64,000 bases of DNA from positions 47,637-111,636 of the forward strand of contig NZ_JALM01000074.1 in the NCBI RefSeq assembly GCF_000737195.2, read 5' to 3'. A program made the position numbers and the translations under genes. Every line of letters starts with the position of its first letter. Positions within the stretch are counted from its first letter, which is position 1. The stretch comes from Sciscionella sediminilitoris. GTDB lineage: Bacteria > Actinomycetota > Actinomycetes > Mycobacteriales > Pseudonocardiaceae. The notes beneath the pieces are model-generated. The model had not been told where the DNA came from and did not search any database. It saw only the letters and a list, made by a program, of their open reading frames with translations. This document shows, one piece after another, positions 41,215 to 49,877 of this stretch.

Positions 41215-42642
41215 GTGCGTGCATCAGTGAACGAGAGGCGATCCGATCGCCGAACTCCGTCCCGTGGGTTGCTGCCGGGCCTGACACTCGCGTGTCTGGT
41301 GGTAGCGGTCATCAGCAGCCTTGGTGCGCCGCTGATCCCGGTCATCGCCTTGGCCGAGCACGTCTCGCTCGCCGAAGCCCAGTGGTCCTTGACGATCACG
41401 CTGCTGGTGGCCTCGGTCGCCGCCCCGGTACTGGGCCGCTTGGGAGACGGGCCGGACCGGCGCCGGGTCTTCCTGTTCGCGCTTTCCGCGTTGACACTGG
41501 GCGGAGTGCTCGCGGCGCTGCCGCTCGGGTTCGGCCCCTTCCTGCTCGGTCGCGGCCTGCAGGGTCTGGGGGTCGGGCTGACACCACTGGCGATCGCGAC
41601 CGCCCGGGACAACCTGTCGCCGGAACGGATGCGGGCCGGGGTCGCGATGCTCTCCACCACCGCCGCGGTCGGTGTTGGTCTCGGCTACCCGATCACCGGG
41701 CTGCTGGCGGAGGCCGGGGGTCTGCACCTGCCCTACTGGTTCGGGGCGGCGGTCGCCGCGCTGGCGTTGCTGATCGCGTGGCGGGTCGTCCCCGGCTCGG
41801 TGTCGCGCCGCCGGGAACGGCTCGACATCACCGGCGCGGTGCTGCTCGGCGCCGGGCTGTCCGGTCTGTTGCTGGCGCTCAGCGAGGGCGAGGCATGGGG
41901 CTGGGGATCCGCGTTGGTGATCGGGATCTTCCTCGCGGCAGCGGCGGTACTGGCGGTCTGGGTGTGGTGGGAACTGCGGGTCACGCAGCCCCTGGTCGCC
42001 TTGCGGCTGCTGGGTGAACGCGCCGTGCTGACGGCGAGCGTGGCCACCCTGCTGGCCGCTGTCGGGATGTACCTGCTGATCTCCCCGGTCACCACGTTCG
42101 TCCAGACACCACGCGCCACCGGTTACGGACTGGGTGGCACCGTCGTCATCGCCGGACTGGTGCTGATCCCGTTCTCCGCCACCAGCTATCTGATCACCCG
42201 GGTGGTGCCCTGGCTGGTGCGGCGCACCTCCTACGAACTGGTGCTGCCGCTGGCCTCGGCCATGATGCTGGCCGCCATGATCCTGTTCGGCCTTGCCCGG
42301 GACAACATCTGGGAGATCGTGCTGATCATGGCGATCGCCGGGGTCGGGACCGGCAGCATCTTCGCGGTGCTGCCCGGCTACCTCATGCGCGCCGTTCCGG
42401 AACACGAGACGAGCAGTGCGATGAGCTTCAACCAGATCCTGCGCTATGTCGGCTATTCCACCGGAAGCGCACTGGCCGCGGTCCTGCTGCAGGCACAAAC
42501 CGCGCCGGGGCAGGAGTTCCCGGCGAACAGCGGCTACACGATCATCGGTATGGTCGCCGGTCTCGGCTGGGTGCTCACCGCGGCCGCCGCGATCCTGCTG
42601 CCGCTGCGCCGAGCGCGCCGCGGCCTCCCGCGACAGGGCTGA
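41215..42642 (+). CDS. MFS transporter, DHA2 (14-helix drug:H+ antiporter) type
   Basis: This 475-residue transporter has about 14 hydrophobic segments. LGRLGDGPDRRRVFLFALSAL carries the conserved loop motif between helices 2 and 3, and GRGLQGLGVGLTPLAIATARDNL motif B. It is likely an efflux pump. GTG 41215 is 7 bases after TAGTAT, so it is leaderless. The divergent TetR gene and the operator within its promoter point to ligand-induced efflux. Confidence 0.92.
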   Translation: MRASVNERRSDRRTPSRGLLPGLTLACLVVAVISSLGAPLIPVIALAEHVSLAEAQWSLTITLLVASVAAPVLGRLGDGPDRRRVFLFALSALTLGGVLAALPLGFGPFLLGRGLQGLGVGLTPLAIATARDNLSPERMRAGVAMLSTTAAVGVGLGYPITGLLAEAGGLHLPYWFGAAVAALALLIAWRVVPGSVSRRRERLDITGAVLLGAGLSGLLLALSEGEAWGWGSALVIGIFLAAAAVLAVWVWWELRVTQPLVALRLLGERAVLTASVATLLAAVGMYLLISPVTTFVQTPRATGYGLGGTVVIAGLVLIPFSATSYLITRVVPWLVRRTSYELVLPLASAMMLAAMILFGLARDNIWEIVLIMAIAGVGTGSIFAVLPGYLMRAVPEHETSSAMSFNQILRYVGYSTGSALAAVLLQAQTAPGQEFPANSGYTIIGMVAGLGWVLTAAAAILLPLRRARRGLPRQG

Positions 42643-42652
42643 CGCGACCGGT

Positions 42653-43330
42653 TCAGCCCCGGCTGTTGGGAGTGACGATGCCGTGATCGTAGGCGTAGAC
42701 GATCGCGGCGGCGCGGTCACGCAGATCGAGTTTGGCGAAGATCCGGCCGATATGGCTTTTCACCGTGACCTCGGAGATGACCAGTTCCTCGGCGATCTCG
42801 GTGTTGGTGCGCCCGCTCGCGATGGCGTACAGGACATCCCGCTCCCGGGTGGTCAGTTCCGCGGGCGGGGCACCGGGCGCCCCGGAGACGGCAGCCTCGC
42901 GGTAGGTGGCGAGCACCCGGGCGGTGACCCCGGCGTCGAGCCAGCTCTCCCCCGCCGCCACGGTGCGCACGGCACGGATCAGATCCTCGGCGGGCGAGTC
43001 CTTGAGCACGAACCCGGCCGCGCCCGCCCGCAGCACCCCGGAAAGCAGTTCGTCGTCGTCGAAGGTGGTCAACGCGAGCACTGGCGGCCATTCCGCGCTC
43101 GCCCGGATCCGGCGGGTGGCCTCGATACCGTCCACCCGTTTCATCCGCAGGTCCATCACCACGACATCGACATCCTGTGCGATGAGCGCGGCCGGCACCT
43201 CCTCGCCGTCGGCGCACTCGGCCACGATGAGAAATCCCGCCCGCCTGCGCAGGATCCGGCGCAGCCCGGAGCGCACCAGCTCCTGGTCGTCCACCAGCAG
43301 CACGCGGATCTCGGCATCGGTTTCGGTCAT
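42653..43330 (-). CDS. NarL/FixJ-family response regulator
   Basis: This 225-residue protein has a receiver domain (VLLVDDQELVRSGLRRIL with the acidic pair; phospho-acceptor Asp in VVVMDLRM near residue 59; Thr in LALTTFDDDE; Lys in VLKDS) and a LuxR HTH (LTTRERDVLYAIASGRTNTEIAEELVISEVTVKSHIGRIFAKL, near 158-200). Its ATG overlaps the histidine kinase stop (ATGA), so the two are translated together. A perfect 7-2-7 inverted repeat upstream of the kinase may be its own target. Confidence 0.95.
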   Translation of the reverse strand: MTETDAEIRVLLVDDQELVRSGLRRILRRRAGFLIVAECADGEEVPAALIAQDVDVVVMDLRMKRVDGIEATRRIRASAEWPPVLALTTFDDDELLSGVLRAGAAGFVLKDSPAEDLIRAVRTVAAGESWLDAGVTARVLATYREAAVSGAPGAPPAELTTRERDVLYAIASGRTNTEIAEELVISEVTVKSHIGRIFAKLDLRDRAAAIVYAYDHGIVTPNSRG

Positions 43331-44559
43331 GAGGTCCTCGGCCGGGGTGCCATGGACCGGATCGGACAGGGACCGTCCGGTTCGTGCGCGGGATCGGGCT
43401 CATGCAGCGGCACGGAGACGTCCACGATCCAGTGTCCGCCGCGCTGCGGGCCCACGGTCAGTTCGGCGCCGAGCTGACCGGCGCGGGTGGTGATGCCGTC
43501 CAGACCGGTTCCGGTGTCCCGCCGTACCGGTTCACCGCTCGGCAGCGTGTTCCGGATGGTGAGCCGGACCCGGTCCCGGTCGATACGCAGCCGCACGTCC
43601 GCCGTGCTCCCCGGAGCGTGCTTGACGATGTTCGCCAGGGACTCCTGGGCGATCCGGTAGAGCCCGAGGCCGCGGGTGGCGTCGATCGTGCCGGGATCCC
43701 CGCTGTGCTGATATTGCACCTCGACACCCGCTCCCCTGGTCCGCTCGACCAGCGTGGTGATCTCGGCGAGGTCCGGGAGCGGTTCGGTGCTCGGCTGGTC
43801 GGCGGGCAGCAGTCCGACACTGCGCCGGATGTCGGTCATGGCCCCGCGCCCGATCCGCTCGGCCTCGGTGAGTGCCTCGATCGCCTCGGTGAGGTCGCCG
43901 TCGGTGGCCAGCGCGTGCCGGGCGCCGGTGACGTGCAGCAGGGTGATGCTCAGCGAATGCCCCACCACATCGTGCACCTCACGGGCGATGCGCTGGCGTT
44001 CGGCGAGCACCGCCTGTTCGCGCTCGGCCGTCCTGGTGGTCCGTTCGGCCGCGAGCGCCCGGATCTGCCAGCGCAGCGTGATCCCGACCTGGGTGCCGAG
44101 CAGCACGCCGACCACGTAGACCGGCGCGCTCTCCAGGTACCCGGTCAGCCCGGCCACGATCGGGATCGCGCCGCCCACCACGGCCGCGGCCACCGTGATC
44201 AGCGGGCGTGAGGTGGCCGCGACCTCGGCGACCGCCACGGTGAGCAGCCAGGGTGCGATATCCGTGGACACCGGATGACCGAGCAGCAGTACGACCACCG
44301 CGGCACCCGCCAGCAGCGCCTCCATCCAGGGGCGCAGCATCCGCCCGGTCACGATCCACACCACGAGATGGGCGTACAGCAGCGCCCCGGCGACCACGAG
44401 CCAGCCGGGAGCGAGCGCATACCGCTGGATCAGTGCGGCGACCGCGATGATGGTGCTCGCCGCGGTGGCCCACGCCGGCACCCACCACGGATACGGCACA
44501 CCGAGGCGGGCGCAGCTGTGTTCGATGCGCGCCTTCACCCGTGTCACTACCGCCAGCAC
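43327..44559 (-). CDS. Sensor histidine kinase (HisKA_3/HATPase, NarL-type partner)
   Basis: This 410-residue kinase has four to six transmembrane segments in the first 165 residues, a dimerisation/phosphoacceptor segment RQRIAREVHDVVGHSLSITLLHVTGA (His near residue 195) and an HATPase domain with YRIAQESLANIVKHA (N box) and GTGLDGITTRAGQLG. The short extracytoplasmic loops suggest it senses a membrane or envelope signal. GTG 44559 is 6 bases after TATGCT, a leaderless promoter. It forms an operon with the response regulator. Confidence 0.94.
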   Translation of the reverse strand: MLAVVTRVKARIEHSCARLGVPYPWWVPAWATAASTIIAVAALIQRYALAPGWLVVAGALLYAHLVVWIVTGRMLRPWMEALLAGAAVVVLLLGHPVSTDIAPWLLTVAVAEVAATSRPLITVAAAVVGGAIPIVAGLTGYLESAPVYVVGVLLGTQVGITLRWQIRALAAERTTRTAEREQAVLAERQRIAREVHDVVGHSLSITLLHVTGARHALATDGDLTEAIEALTEAERIGRGAMTDIRRSVGLLPADQPSTEPLPDLAEITTLVERTRGAGVEVQYQHSGDPGTIDATRGLGLYRIAQESLANIVKHAPGSTADVRLRIDRDRVRLTIRNTLPSGEPVRRDTGTGLDGITTRAGQLGAELTVGPQRGGHWIVDVSVPLHEPDPAHEPDGPCPIRSMAPRPRTS

Positions 44560-44565
44560 GAACCC

Positions 44566-44571
44566 AGCATA
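44566..44571 (-). promoter_or_regulatory. -10 element (TATGCT), leaderless kinase start
   Basis: On the minus strand TATGCT ends 6 bases before GTG 44559. Confidence 0.6.
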
Positions 44572-44617
44572 GGTGGCCGCGGACCGGTGGGCATCCTTCG
44601 CCGGGCGGGCGGCCGCC

Positions 44618-44633
44618 TCCTACCAGGGTAGGA
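44618..44633. promoter_or_regulatory. Perfect 7-2-7 inverted repeat upstream of the two-component operon
   Basis: TCCTACC, 2 bases, GGTAGGA form a perfect repeat in the gap between the kinase (start 44559, minus) and the small-protein/P450 genes (start 44723, plus). It is a candidate binding site for the NarL-type regulator, which would link both transcription units. Confidence 0.55.
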
Positions 44634-44722
44634 AACGAAATGCCGTCCACGGCTCGAAGAAAACCGCCCCGCGCGGGCCCTAGCCTCGTCCGCAGACCGC
44701 ACCGCAGACGTGGGAGGACCCT

Positions 44723-45052
44723 ATGGGCTGGAACGAGACCCACCGCTACTACGCGGCGCTGCGCGAGGTGACCGAGGAACTGGAGCGCTCCGGCGAACCG
44801 GTGCTGCCCTGGCGGGCCGAATACGCCGAGATCTTCGGCGACCGCCGTGGCCTGCTGCTGGCCCTGCGCAGGCGCTGGGAGCTGCTGGTGCAGGCACAGG
44901 TCGAGCCATTCCACGAGCCGGATCGGCGGCTGCGCGAACTCGGCGAGGAGAATTCCGGGCTGCTGCGCCTGTTGCGCCGCCACGCGGCCGAATTCGCGGC
45001 ACCGGCACCCACCCGGATCACCGCCCGCCGCGGACTGGGAGGTGTGGCATGA
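44723..45052 (+). CDS. Small protein translationally coupled to a P450
   Basis: I do not recognise a named family. The 109-residue, Arg/Glu-rich, helical protein (WNETHRYYAALREVTEELERSGEPVLPWRAEYAEIFGDRRGLLLALRRRWELLVQAQ) has no signal peptide or membrane segment. GGGAGGACC precedes ATG 44723, and its stop overlaps the P450 start (ATGA). Such small genes before a P450 may encode a partner or a regulator of the P450; this is inference from position. Confidence 0.75.
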   Translation: MGWNETHRYYAALREVTEELERSGEPVLPWRAEYAEIFGDRRGLLLALRRRWELLVQAQVEPFHEPDRRLRELGEENSGLLRLLRRHAAEFAAPAPTRITARRGLGGVA

Positions 45053-46365
45053 ACCGGCTGCGCTCGGCGACGGTGTGGGCGATCCGCTACGGGCTGCCCG
45101 GTGCGGCCATCCGATTCGGCGCCCGCCGCGGTGATCTGATCGCCCGGCTCACCGCCGACCAGTCCGTCCGCGCCGATCCGTTCCGGGCCTACGACGAACT
45201 GCGCTCCAGGGGACCACTGCCCTCGAACCGGTTCGTCAGCGCGACCGCGAGCCATCGGGTGGCAAGCGACGCCTTGCGCGGCAACGGTTTCTTCGCCAAT
45301 CCGGGCGGCGGAGTGAACGCCGCACTGGACCGGGTGCTCGCCGCGGCCGTCGATCCGCAGGCGATCGGCCCGGTGGATCAACCCTCACTGCTGACCATCC
45401 GTCCCCCGGAGCACACCCGCCTGCGCCGGCTCGTCGCGCACGCCTTCACCCCGCGGGCGATCTCCTCGTTCAGCGAACGCATCCGCGAGGTGGCCGAGGA
45501 TCTGCTCGACCGGATCCCGGACGGGGAGCCGTTCGATCTCGTGGAGCGCTACGCGGGACCGCTTCCGGTCATGGTGATCGCCGAGATCCTCGGGGTGCCG
45601 ACCGCGATGCGCGAGCAATTCCTCTCGTGGGGCAACGAAGCCGCGATGACCCTCGACCCGGACCTCGGCTGGCGGGCGTTCTGGCGCGCGGACACCGCCC
45701 TGCGCGGCCTCAACGGCTGGCTCGGCGAACACCTCGGCCAGCTGCGCCAACAACCCGGCGAGGATCTGCTCAGCGAACTCGTGCACCACGACGAGGACGG
45801 CGACCGGCTCAACGATACCGAACTGCGCGCCACCGCGCTGCTTCTGCTTGGTGCCGGGTTCGAGACCACGGTGAACCTGCTCGGCAATGCCGTGCGGCTG
45901 CTGCTCGAACACCCCGACCAGCTGGCCGCACTACGGGCCGATCCCACCGGCTGGCCCGGTGCGGTGGAGGAGGTACTGCGCTACGAGTCCCCGGTGCAGA
46001 TCACCCTGCGGGTGGCGGAACGGGACACCGAACTCGCGGGTATTCCGGTTCCGCGGGGGCGCGCCGTGGTCCTGATGCTCGGCGGGGCCAATCGCGATCC
46101 GGATGTGTTCGAGGACCCGCACACCTTCGACATCACCCGCGCCAACGCCCGCGAGCATCTCGCCTTCTCCGCGGGCATCCACTACTGTCTCGGCGCGCGG
46201 CTGGCCCGCCTGGAAGCCGAGATCGCGCTACAGGCCCTGTTCGAGCGGTTCGGCGAACTGCGCCCGGCCGGTACCCCGTCCCGGCGCCGCACCCGCGTAC
46301 TGCGTGGCTACGACCGGCTCCCGTTGCGCGCCGAACCCGGAAGACCGGGCGCGGCGCCGGTGTGA
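45049..46365 (+). CDS. Cytochrome P450
   Basis: This 438-residue soluble P450 has the I-helix LLGAGFETTVN (near residues 265-275), the ExxR pair in VEEVLRYESP near 305, and the heme loop FSAGIHYCLGARLARLE with the ligand Cys near 380. These are intact, so the enzyme should be active with ferredoxin partners encoded elsewhere. It belongs to the bacterial class with HTRLRRLVAHAFTPR near the C helix. The start overlaps the upstream small gene. The substrate is unknown. Confidence 0.95.
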   Translation: MNRLRSATVWAIRYGLPGAAIRFGARRGDLIARLTADQSVRADPFRAYDELRSRGPLPSNRFVSATASHRVASDALRGNGFFANPGGGVNAALDRVLAAAVDPQAIGPVDQPSLLTIRPPEHTRLRRLVAHAFTPRAISSFSERIREVAEDLLDRIPDGEPFDLVERYAGPLPVMVIAEILGVPTAMREQFLSWGNEAAMTLDPDLGWRAFWRADTALRGLNGWLGEHLGQLRQQPGEDLLSELVHHDEDGDRLNDTELRATALLLLGAGFETTVNLLGNAVRLLLEHPDQLAALRADPTGWPGAVEEVLRYESPVQITLRVAERDTELAGIPVPRGRAVVLMLGGANRDPDVFEDPHTFDITRANAREHLAFSAGIHYCLGARLARLEAEIALQALFERFGELRPAGTPSRRRTRVLRGYDRLPLRAEPGRPGAAPV

Positions 46366-47520
46366 TCAGGCCGCTGCCACGGCCGCGTACAGCGCGCGGA
46401 TCAGGCGATCGTTCTCCGGAGCGGCCGCGGCGGGGAACGGGGTGCGCCGCCGGGTGTAACCGTAGGCGAGGCCGTTGCGCGGATCGGCGAACGCCTGCTG
46501 GCCGCCCGCCCCGCTGTGCCCGAACGCGCCCTGTCCGAGCACCGGATGGTACTCACCGGTGACGTGGAACCCGGCCCCGAATGCCTTGTGCTCGCGGGTG
46601 ACAAGGTCGTAGCCGATCGAGTGGATCTGCGCGAACGCGGCGGCGGTTTCCGGGCGCAGCAACGGCGGAACACCGTCCACCGCACCGATCGCGGCCGCGT
46701 ACATCCGGGCGAGCCCGCGCGCCGAGGCCACGCCACCGAACGAGGCGGTGCCGTTCGCCCGTACCGCCCGGAAGTTCGGCAGTTCCCACACTTCCGGGTT
46801 CCGCGGATGATGCCGGTTGAAGGCGATTCCGGTCAGGCTGTTCGGTCCGCTCGCACGGGCCACGAGCGCGGCGCGCCGTTCGGGGGTGAGCAGCATCGGC
46901 TGCGCGCACCGGAATCGGTGCTCCTGCTCCTCCGGAAGGCCGAGATGGAAATCCACCGCGTACGGCGCGCGCACCCGGTCGGTGAAATGCTGCTGCACGG
47001 TCCACCCGGTGGCCCGGCGTACCACTTCCCCGCTCAGCGCGGCGGCGACCAGTGCGTGGTATCCGAACGCGGTCCCCGGCCGCCAGTACGGGCGCTGCGC
47101 ACCGAGGCGTTCGGCGACGATCCGGTCATCGGCGAGCTCTTCGATGCCGAACCCCTCGTCCGCGCCGACCAGACCCGCCCGGTGCGCGAGCAGCTCCCGC
47201 ACCGTGATGTCCTGCTTGCCCGCCACGGCGAACTCCGGCCAGTAGTGCGCGACCCGCTCGTCCAGGCTCAGCGCGCCCTCCTGCACGAGCAGCGCGACGA
47301 CCAGGTGTGCCGCTCCTTTGCTCGCCGAGTACGCGCCGAGCAGGGTGTCCCCGGTGAGCTCTGGACCGGTCCACAGATCGACGATCGGCGCGCCGTTGCG
47401 GTAGACCACCAGCTGCGCGGCGAGGTCACCCCCCTCCTCGGCGGCGACCGCGGCGAACTCCTCGCGCACCGGTTCGAGTCCTTCGGCCACCGTTCCCGCT
47501 ACCGCGTTCGATTCCGTCAT
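46366..47520 (-). CDS. Serine hydrolase of the beta-lactamase/EstB family
   Basis: This 384-residue class C beta-lactamase-like esterase has the SxxK nucleophile motif in AYSASKGAAHLVVALL near residues 63-78, a Tyr in FGYHALVAAALSGEVV near 152, and HSGAGGQQAFADPRNGLAYGYT near 340 as the third motif region. There is no signal peptide, so it is likely a cytoplasmic esterase. It is divergent from a TetR regulator with a 31-bp palindrome between them, so it should be under that regulator's control. Its stop abuts the P450 stop. Confidence 0.9.
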   Translation of the reverse strand: MTESNAVAGTVAEGLEPVREEFAAVAAEEGGDLAAQLVVYRNGAPIVDLWTGPELTGDTLLGAYSASKGAAHLVVALLVQEGALSLDERVAHYWPEFAVAGKQDITVRELLAHRAGLVGADEGFGIEELADDRIVAERLGAQRPYWRPGTAFGYHALVAAALSGEVVRRATGWTVQQHFTDRVRAPYAVDFHLGLPEEQEHRFRCAQPMLLTPERRAALVARASGPNSLTGIAFNRHHPRNPEVWELPNFRAVRANGTASFGGVASARGLARMYAAAIGAVDGVPPLLRPETAAAFAQIHSIGYDLVTREHKAFGAGFHVTGEYHPVLGQGAFGHSGAGGQQAFADPRNGLAYGYTRRRTPFPAAAAPENDRLIRALYAAVAAA

Positions 47521-47533
47521 GACCCGAGCCTAA

Positions 47534-47564
47534 CAGAATTTGTAACCATTGGTCATAAACTCTG
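47534..47564. promoter_or_regulatory. 31-bp palindromic TetR operator
   Basis: The site is symmetric at 12 of 15 pairs, with outer arms CAGA/TCTG, inner TTT/AAA blocks and a core ACCATTGGT. It fills the gap between the divergent hydrolase (start 47520) and TetR (start 47605) genes. Confidence 0.7.
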
Positions 47565-47591
47565 CCGTGCGGCACCCGCACGGGGTTCTCG

Positions 47592-47597
47592 TACAGT
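47592..47597 (+). promoter_or_regulatory. -10 element (TACAGT), leaderless TetR start
   Basis: TACAGT ends 7 bases before ATG 47605; no Shine-Dalgarno is present. Confidence 0.55.
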
Positions 47598-47604
47598 CGT
47601 CCCC

Positions 47605-48186
47605 ATGGCCGATGCCCCGACAGCCCGGAACCGCCCCGGGCGCCCAGCACAGCTGTCCCGGGAACGGATCGTCGATGCCGTGCTCGCGGCGGGGAACCTG
47701 GACACGCTGACCATGCGGGAGCTCGCCACCCGCCTCGAGGTCAGCCACGGGGCGCTCTATCGCTGGGTGAAGAACCGCGAGGAGCTGTTCGATCTGCTCA
47801 GCGAGGTCATGGTGGATCGCGTGCTACCCGATGAGGGGCCACGGGGGCGATCCTGGCGCCCCTGGCTCGGCCGCGTCGCCTGGGCCATGCACGACCAGTT
47901 CCTCGCCGTACCCGGCTACGCCACCCACCTGGCACGGCCACACCGGCACAACGCGCACTCCTTCGGCCGGATGCGGAACGCGGTCAGCACCGCGTTCACC
48001 GCGGCCGGTGTGCCACCCGAACTCGCCGAGCAGAGCTGGTACATCTTCATCACCTCGCTCGTCAGCTGGCTCGCCACCCAGGAGAACCCCCTCGAACTCG
48101 GGGAACGGGCGCCGCGCTTCGAGCTGTTCCTCGACGCCCTGCTGCGCGGGCTGCCCGCACGGGAACCGGGTATCGAGCGGCGGTAG
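47605..48186 (+). CDS. TetR-family transcriptional regulator
   Basis: This 193-residue regulator has LSRERIVDAVLAAGNLDTLTMRELATRLEVSHGALYRWVKNREELFDLL (residues 17-65), a TetR HTH with the C-terminal domain type seen in TetR/AcrR regulators of the TetR_C-11 kind. ATG 47605 is leaderless. It is divergent from the serine hydrolase at 47520, with a long palindrome in the gap, so it likely represses itself and that gene. Confidence 0.92.
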   Translation: MADAPTARNRPGRPAQLSRERIVDAVLAAGNLDTLTMRELATRLEVSHGALYRWVKNREELFDLLSEVMVDRVLPDEGPRGRSWRPWLGRVAWAMHDQFLAVPGYATHLARPHRHNAHSFGRMRNAVSTAFTAAGVPPELAEQSWYIFITSLVSWLATQENPLELGERAPRFELFLDALLRGLPAREPGIERR

Positions 48187-48191
48187 CGCGT

Positions 48192-48635
48192 TCACGTGCT
48201 CGCCGGTGAGCGCGCCCCTTCCGGCTCACTTCCGGCATTGCCCACGGTGGCACGGATCGCCGCGTCCACCGACCAGCGCCCGCTGCCCATGCAGGCGATC
48301 ACCAGCATCGCCCAGCAGTAGAGGACCGCGGATTCACCGTGGTTCTGAATGGGCAAGGCGCCACCTGGCTGGTGCACGACGAAGTACGCGTACGCCATGG
48401 CACCCGCGCAGATGATCGCGGCGAACCTGGTGGCCAGCCCGAACGCCACCAGCAGCCCGCCCGCGAGTTCGATGACCGCCGCCCACCAGTCCGGCCATTC
48501 CCCCACCGCGGGGAGCGGACCGGCGCCGGTGAAGACACCGAACAGCTTATGCAGCCCGTGACAGGCGAACATCAGCCCCACGATGATCCGGAACAGCACA
48601 TAGACGGGCGACTGCGCGCGATGAAGGAAACTCAT
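48192..48635 (-). CDS. DoxX family membrane protein
   Basis: This 147-residue protein has four hydrophobic helices (VYVLFRIIVGLMFACHGLHKLFG, WAAVIELAGGLLVAFGLATRFAAIICAGAMAYAYF, VLYCWAMLVIACMG) and the DoxX signature. DoxX proteins are linked to thiosulfate oxidation or to oxidant defence at the membrane, but function is poorly defined. ATG 48635 follows AGGACC. It converges on the TetR gene. Confidence 0.9.
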   Translation of the reverse strand: MSFLHRAQSPVYVLFRIIVGLMFACHGLHKLFGVFTGAGPLPAVGEWPDWWAAVIELAGGLLVAFGLATRFAAIICAGAMAYAYFVVHQPGGALPIQNHGESAVLYCWAMLVIACMGSGRWSVDAAIRATVGNAGSEPEGARSPAST

Positions 48636-48770
48636 ACTCGGTCCTGCGTTCTCCCACGTTGCCGGATGGACGGGTCGCCGAGAAGTGGTGGGAGACGCAG
48701 CGCGGTACGCCATCATGATCGGCGAACAGCACCGCGCCCAGAATGGGCCATAAGTAGGTATTTCGCTGTG

Positions 48771-48941
48771 TCAGCGGTCACGCCCGCCGGTCTCGCCGTG
48801 GAAGTGCCTGATCAGCGCGCGGGGCACCAGCTTGCGCTTGCCGTCGACCACGATCGGCACCAGATCCGGCGGTGTCGCCTGCCATGCCGCCCGCCGGGTC
48901 CGCGTCCTCGAGCGCGACTTCTTCCGCTTCGGTACCGCCAT
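48771..48941 (-). CDS. rpmF: 50S ribosomal protein L32, zinc-independent (cysteine-free) paralogue
   Basis: This 56-residue protein begins MAVPKRKKSRSRTR, the diagnostic start of L32, and contains no cysteine: the region that normally holds the CxxC...CxxC zinc ribbon reads TPPDLVPIVVDGKRKLVP. It is therefore a 'C-minus' L32 of the kind that replaces the zinc-binding form when zinc is scarce. GGAGGAG lies 9 bases before ATG 48941. A Zur-box-like site about 50 bases upstream supports zinc control. The gene stands alone, without the other C-minus ribosomal genes. Confidence 0.88.
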   Translation of the reverse strand: MAVPKRKKSRSRTRTRRAAWQATPPDLVPIVVDGKRKLVPRALIRHFHGETGGRDR

Positions 48942-48991
48942 GTCGTTCCACTCCTCCGTTGCCCTGCGGCCATGCCAACGGAGACCCTACA

Positions 48992-49006
48992 TGAAAACGA
49001 TTATCA
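48992..49006. promoter_or_regulatory. Zur-box-like site upstream of L32
   Basis: TGAAAACGATTATCA has the 7-1-7 symmetric form of actinobacterial Zur sites (TGA..AT/AT..TCA). It lies 51 bases upstream of the cysteine-free L32 start and overlaps the stop of the neighbouring hydrolase gene. Confidence 0.65.
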
Positions 49007-49876
49007 ATAACCGCAAGGGCTCCGGTGGAGGTGCGCCATGATCTCGTCCACGATCGCCGGCCACAGCTCACGCGGCAGGTCGTGCCCCATTCCGGGGTAG
49101 GACACGAACCGGGCACCGGGAATGGCCGCGGCAGTCGCCCGGCCCGCGCGCACCAAACACATCGGATCGGCCTCGCCGTGGATGATCAGCGCGGGACACC
49201 GCACCGAACCCAGCTCGCACCGCCGGTCCCCCGCGGCGAGCACGGCGCGAAGGATTCGCACGTCCCCTCGTGGATTGAGCCCGCGCTCGTACTGCCGCCT
49301 GCCGACGTCCCGCCAGTGCCGTTCGTCGAGCGGATAACCGGGTGAACCGATGGCGCGGAACAGCTCCACGCACTTGCACCCCTCCTCGTCCCCGTTCCGC
49401 GCTTTCCGGCGCATCGCCCGCCACGCCCGGAAATTCGGCAGGAGCTTCTGCCGATTCACCAATGGTGAGACGCTCGGGGTCGAGGCCATCGAGACGAGGC
49501 CGCGCACCCGCTCGGGGTGATAAGTGGCCGTCGCCTGCGCGAGGATACCGCCGAGCGACAGGCCCAGGACATGACCGCCCGACCACCCGAGGGCGTCGAA
49601 CACCGCGATGACATCGTCGGTCATATCGCGCAGCGTGTACGCGGGCGGACGACGCCTGCGCGGGACGTCGTACCGGCTCAGATGGGTGGACAGACCGGTG
49701 TCACGGTTGTCGATCCGCACCACCTGGCAGCCACGATCGACAAGGGCCGCGCGGAATCCCCGCGGCCACATGACCATCTGCCCCGCGGCTCCCGGCAACA
49801 ACAGCAGCGGGAACCCGCTCGCGGGACCCGAGCTCTGATAGGCGATCCCGACATCCGCGTTCCACGCTGTTTTCAT
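49004..49876 (-). CDS. Alpha/beta-fold hydrolase
   Basis: This 290-residue hydrolase has the nucleophile elbow GLSLGG (Ser near residue 112, in GGHVLGLSLGGILAQATA), the acid in IIHGEADPM and the histidine in YPGMGHDLP, with PLLLLPGAAGQ as the oxyanion-hole segment. It resembles the TAP/pluripotent lactone or ester hydrolases. ATG 49876 is leaderless (TATCAT 7 bases upstream). It is divergent from a TetR gene, with CACCGT-N6-ACGGTG over its promoter. Confidence 0.9.
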   Translation of the reverse strand: MKTAWNADVGIAYQSSGPASGFPLLLLPGAAGQMVMWPRGFRAALVDRGCQVVRIDNRDTGLSTHLSRYDVPRRRRPPAYTLRDMTDDVIAVFDALGWSGGHVLGLSLGGILAQATATYHPERVRGLVSMASTPSVSPLVNRQKLLPNFRAWRAMRRKARNGDEEGCKCVELFRAIGSPGYPLDERHWRDVGRRQYERGLNPRGDVRILRAVLAAGDRRCELGSVRCPALIIHGEADPMCLVRAGRATAAAIPGARFVSYPGMGHDLPRELWPAIVDEIMAHLHRSPCGY

Positions 49877-49877
49877 A

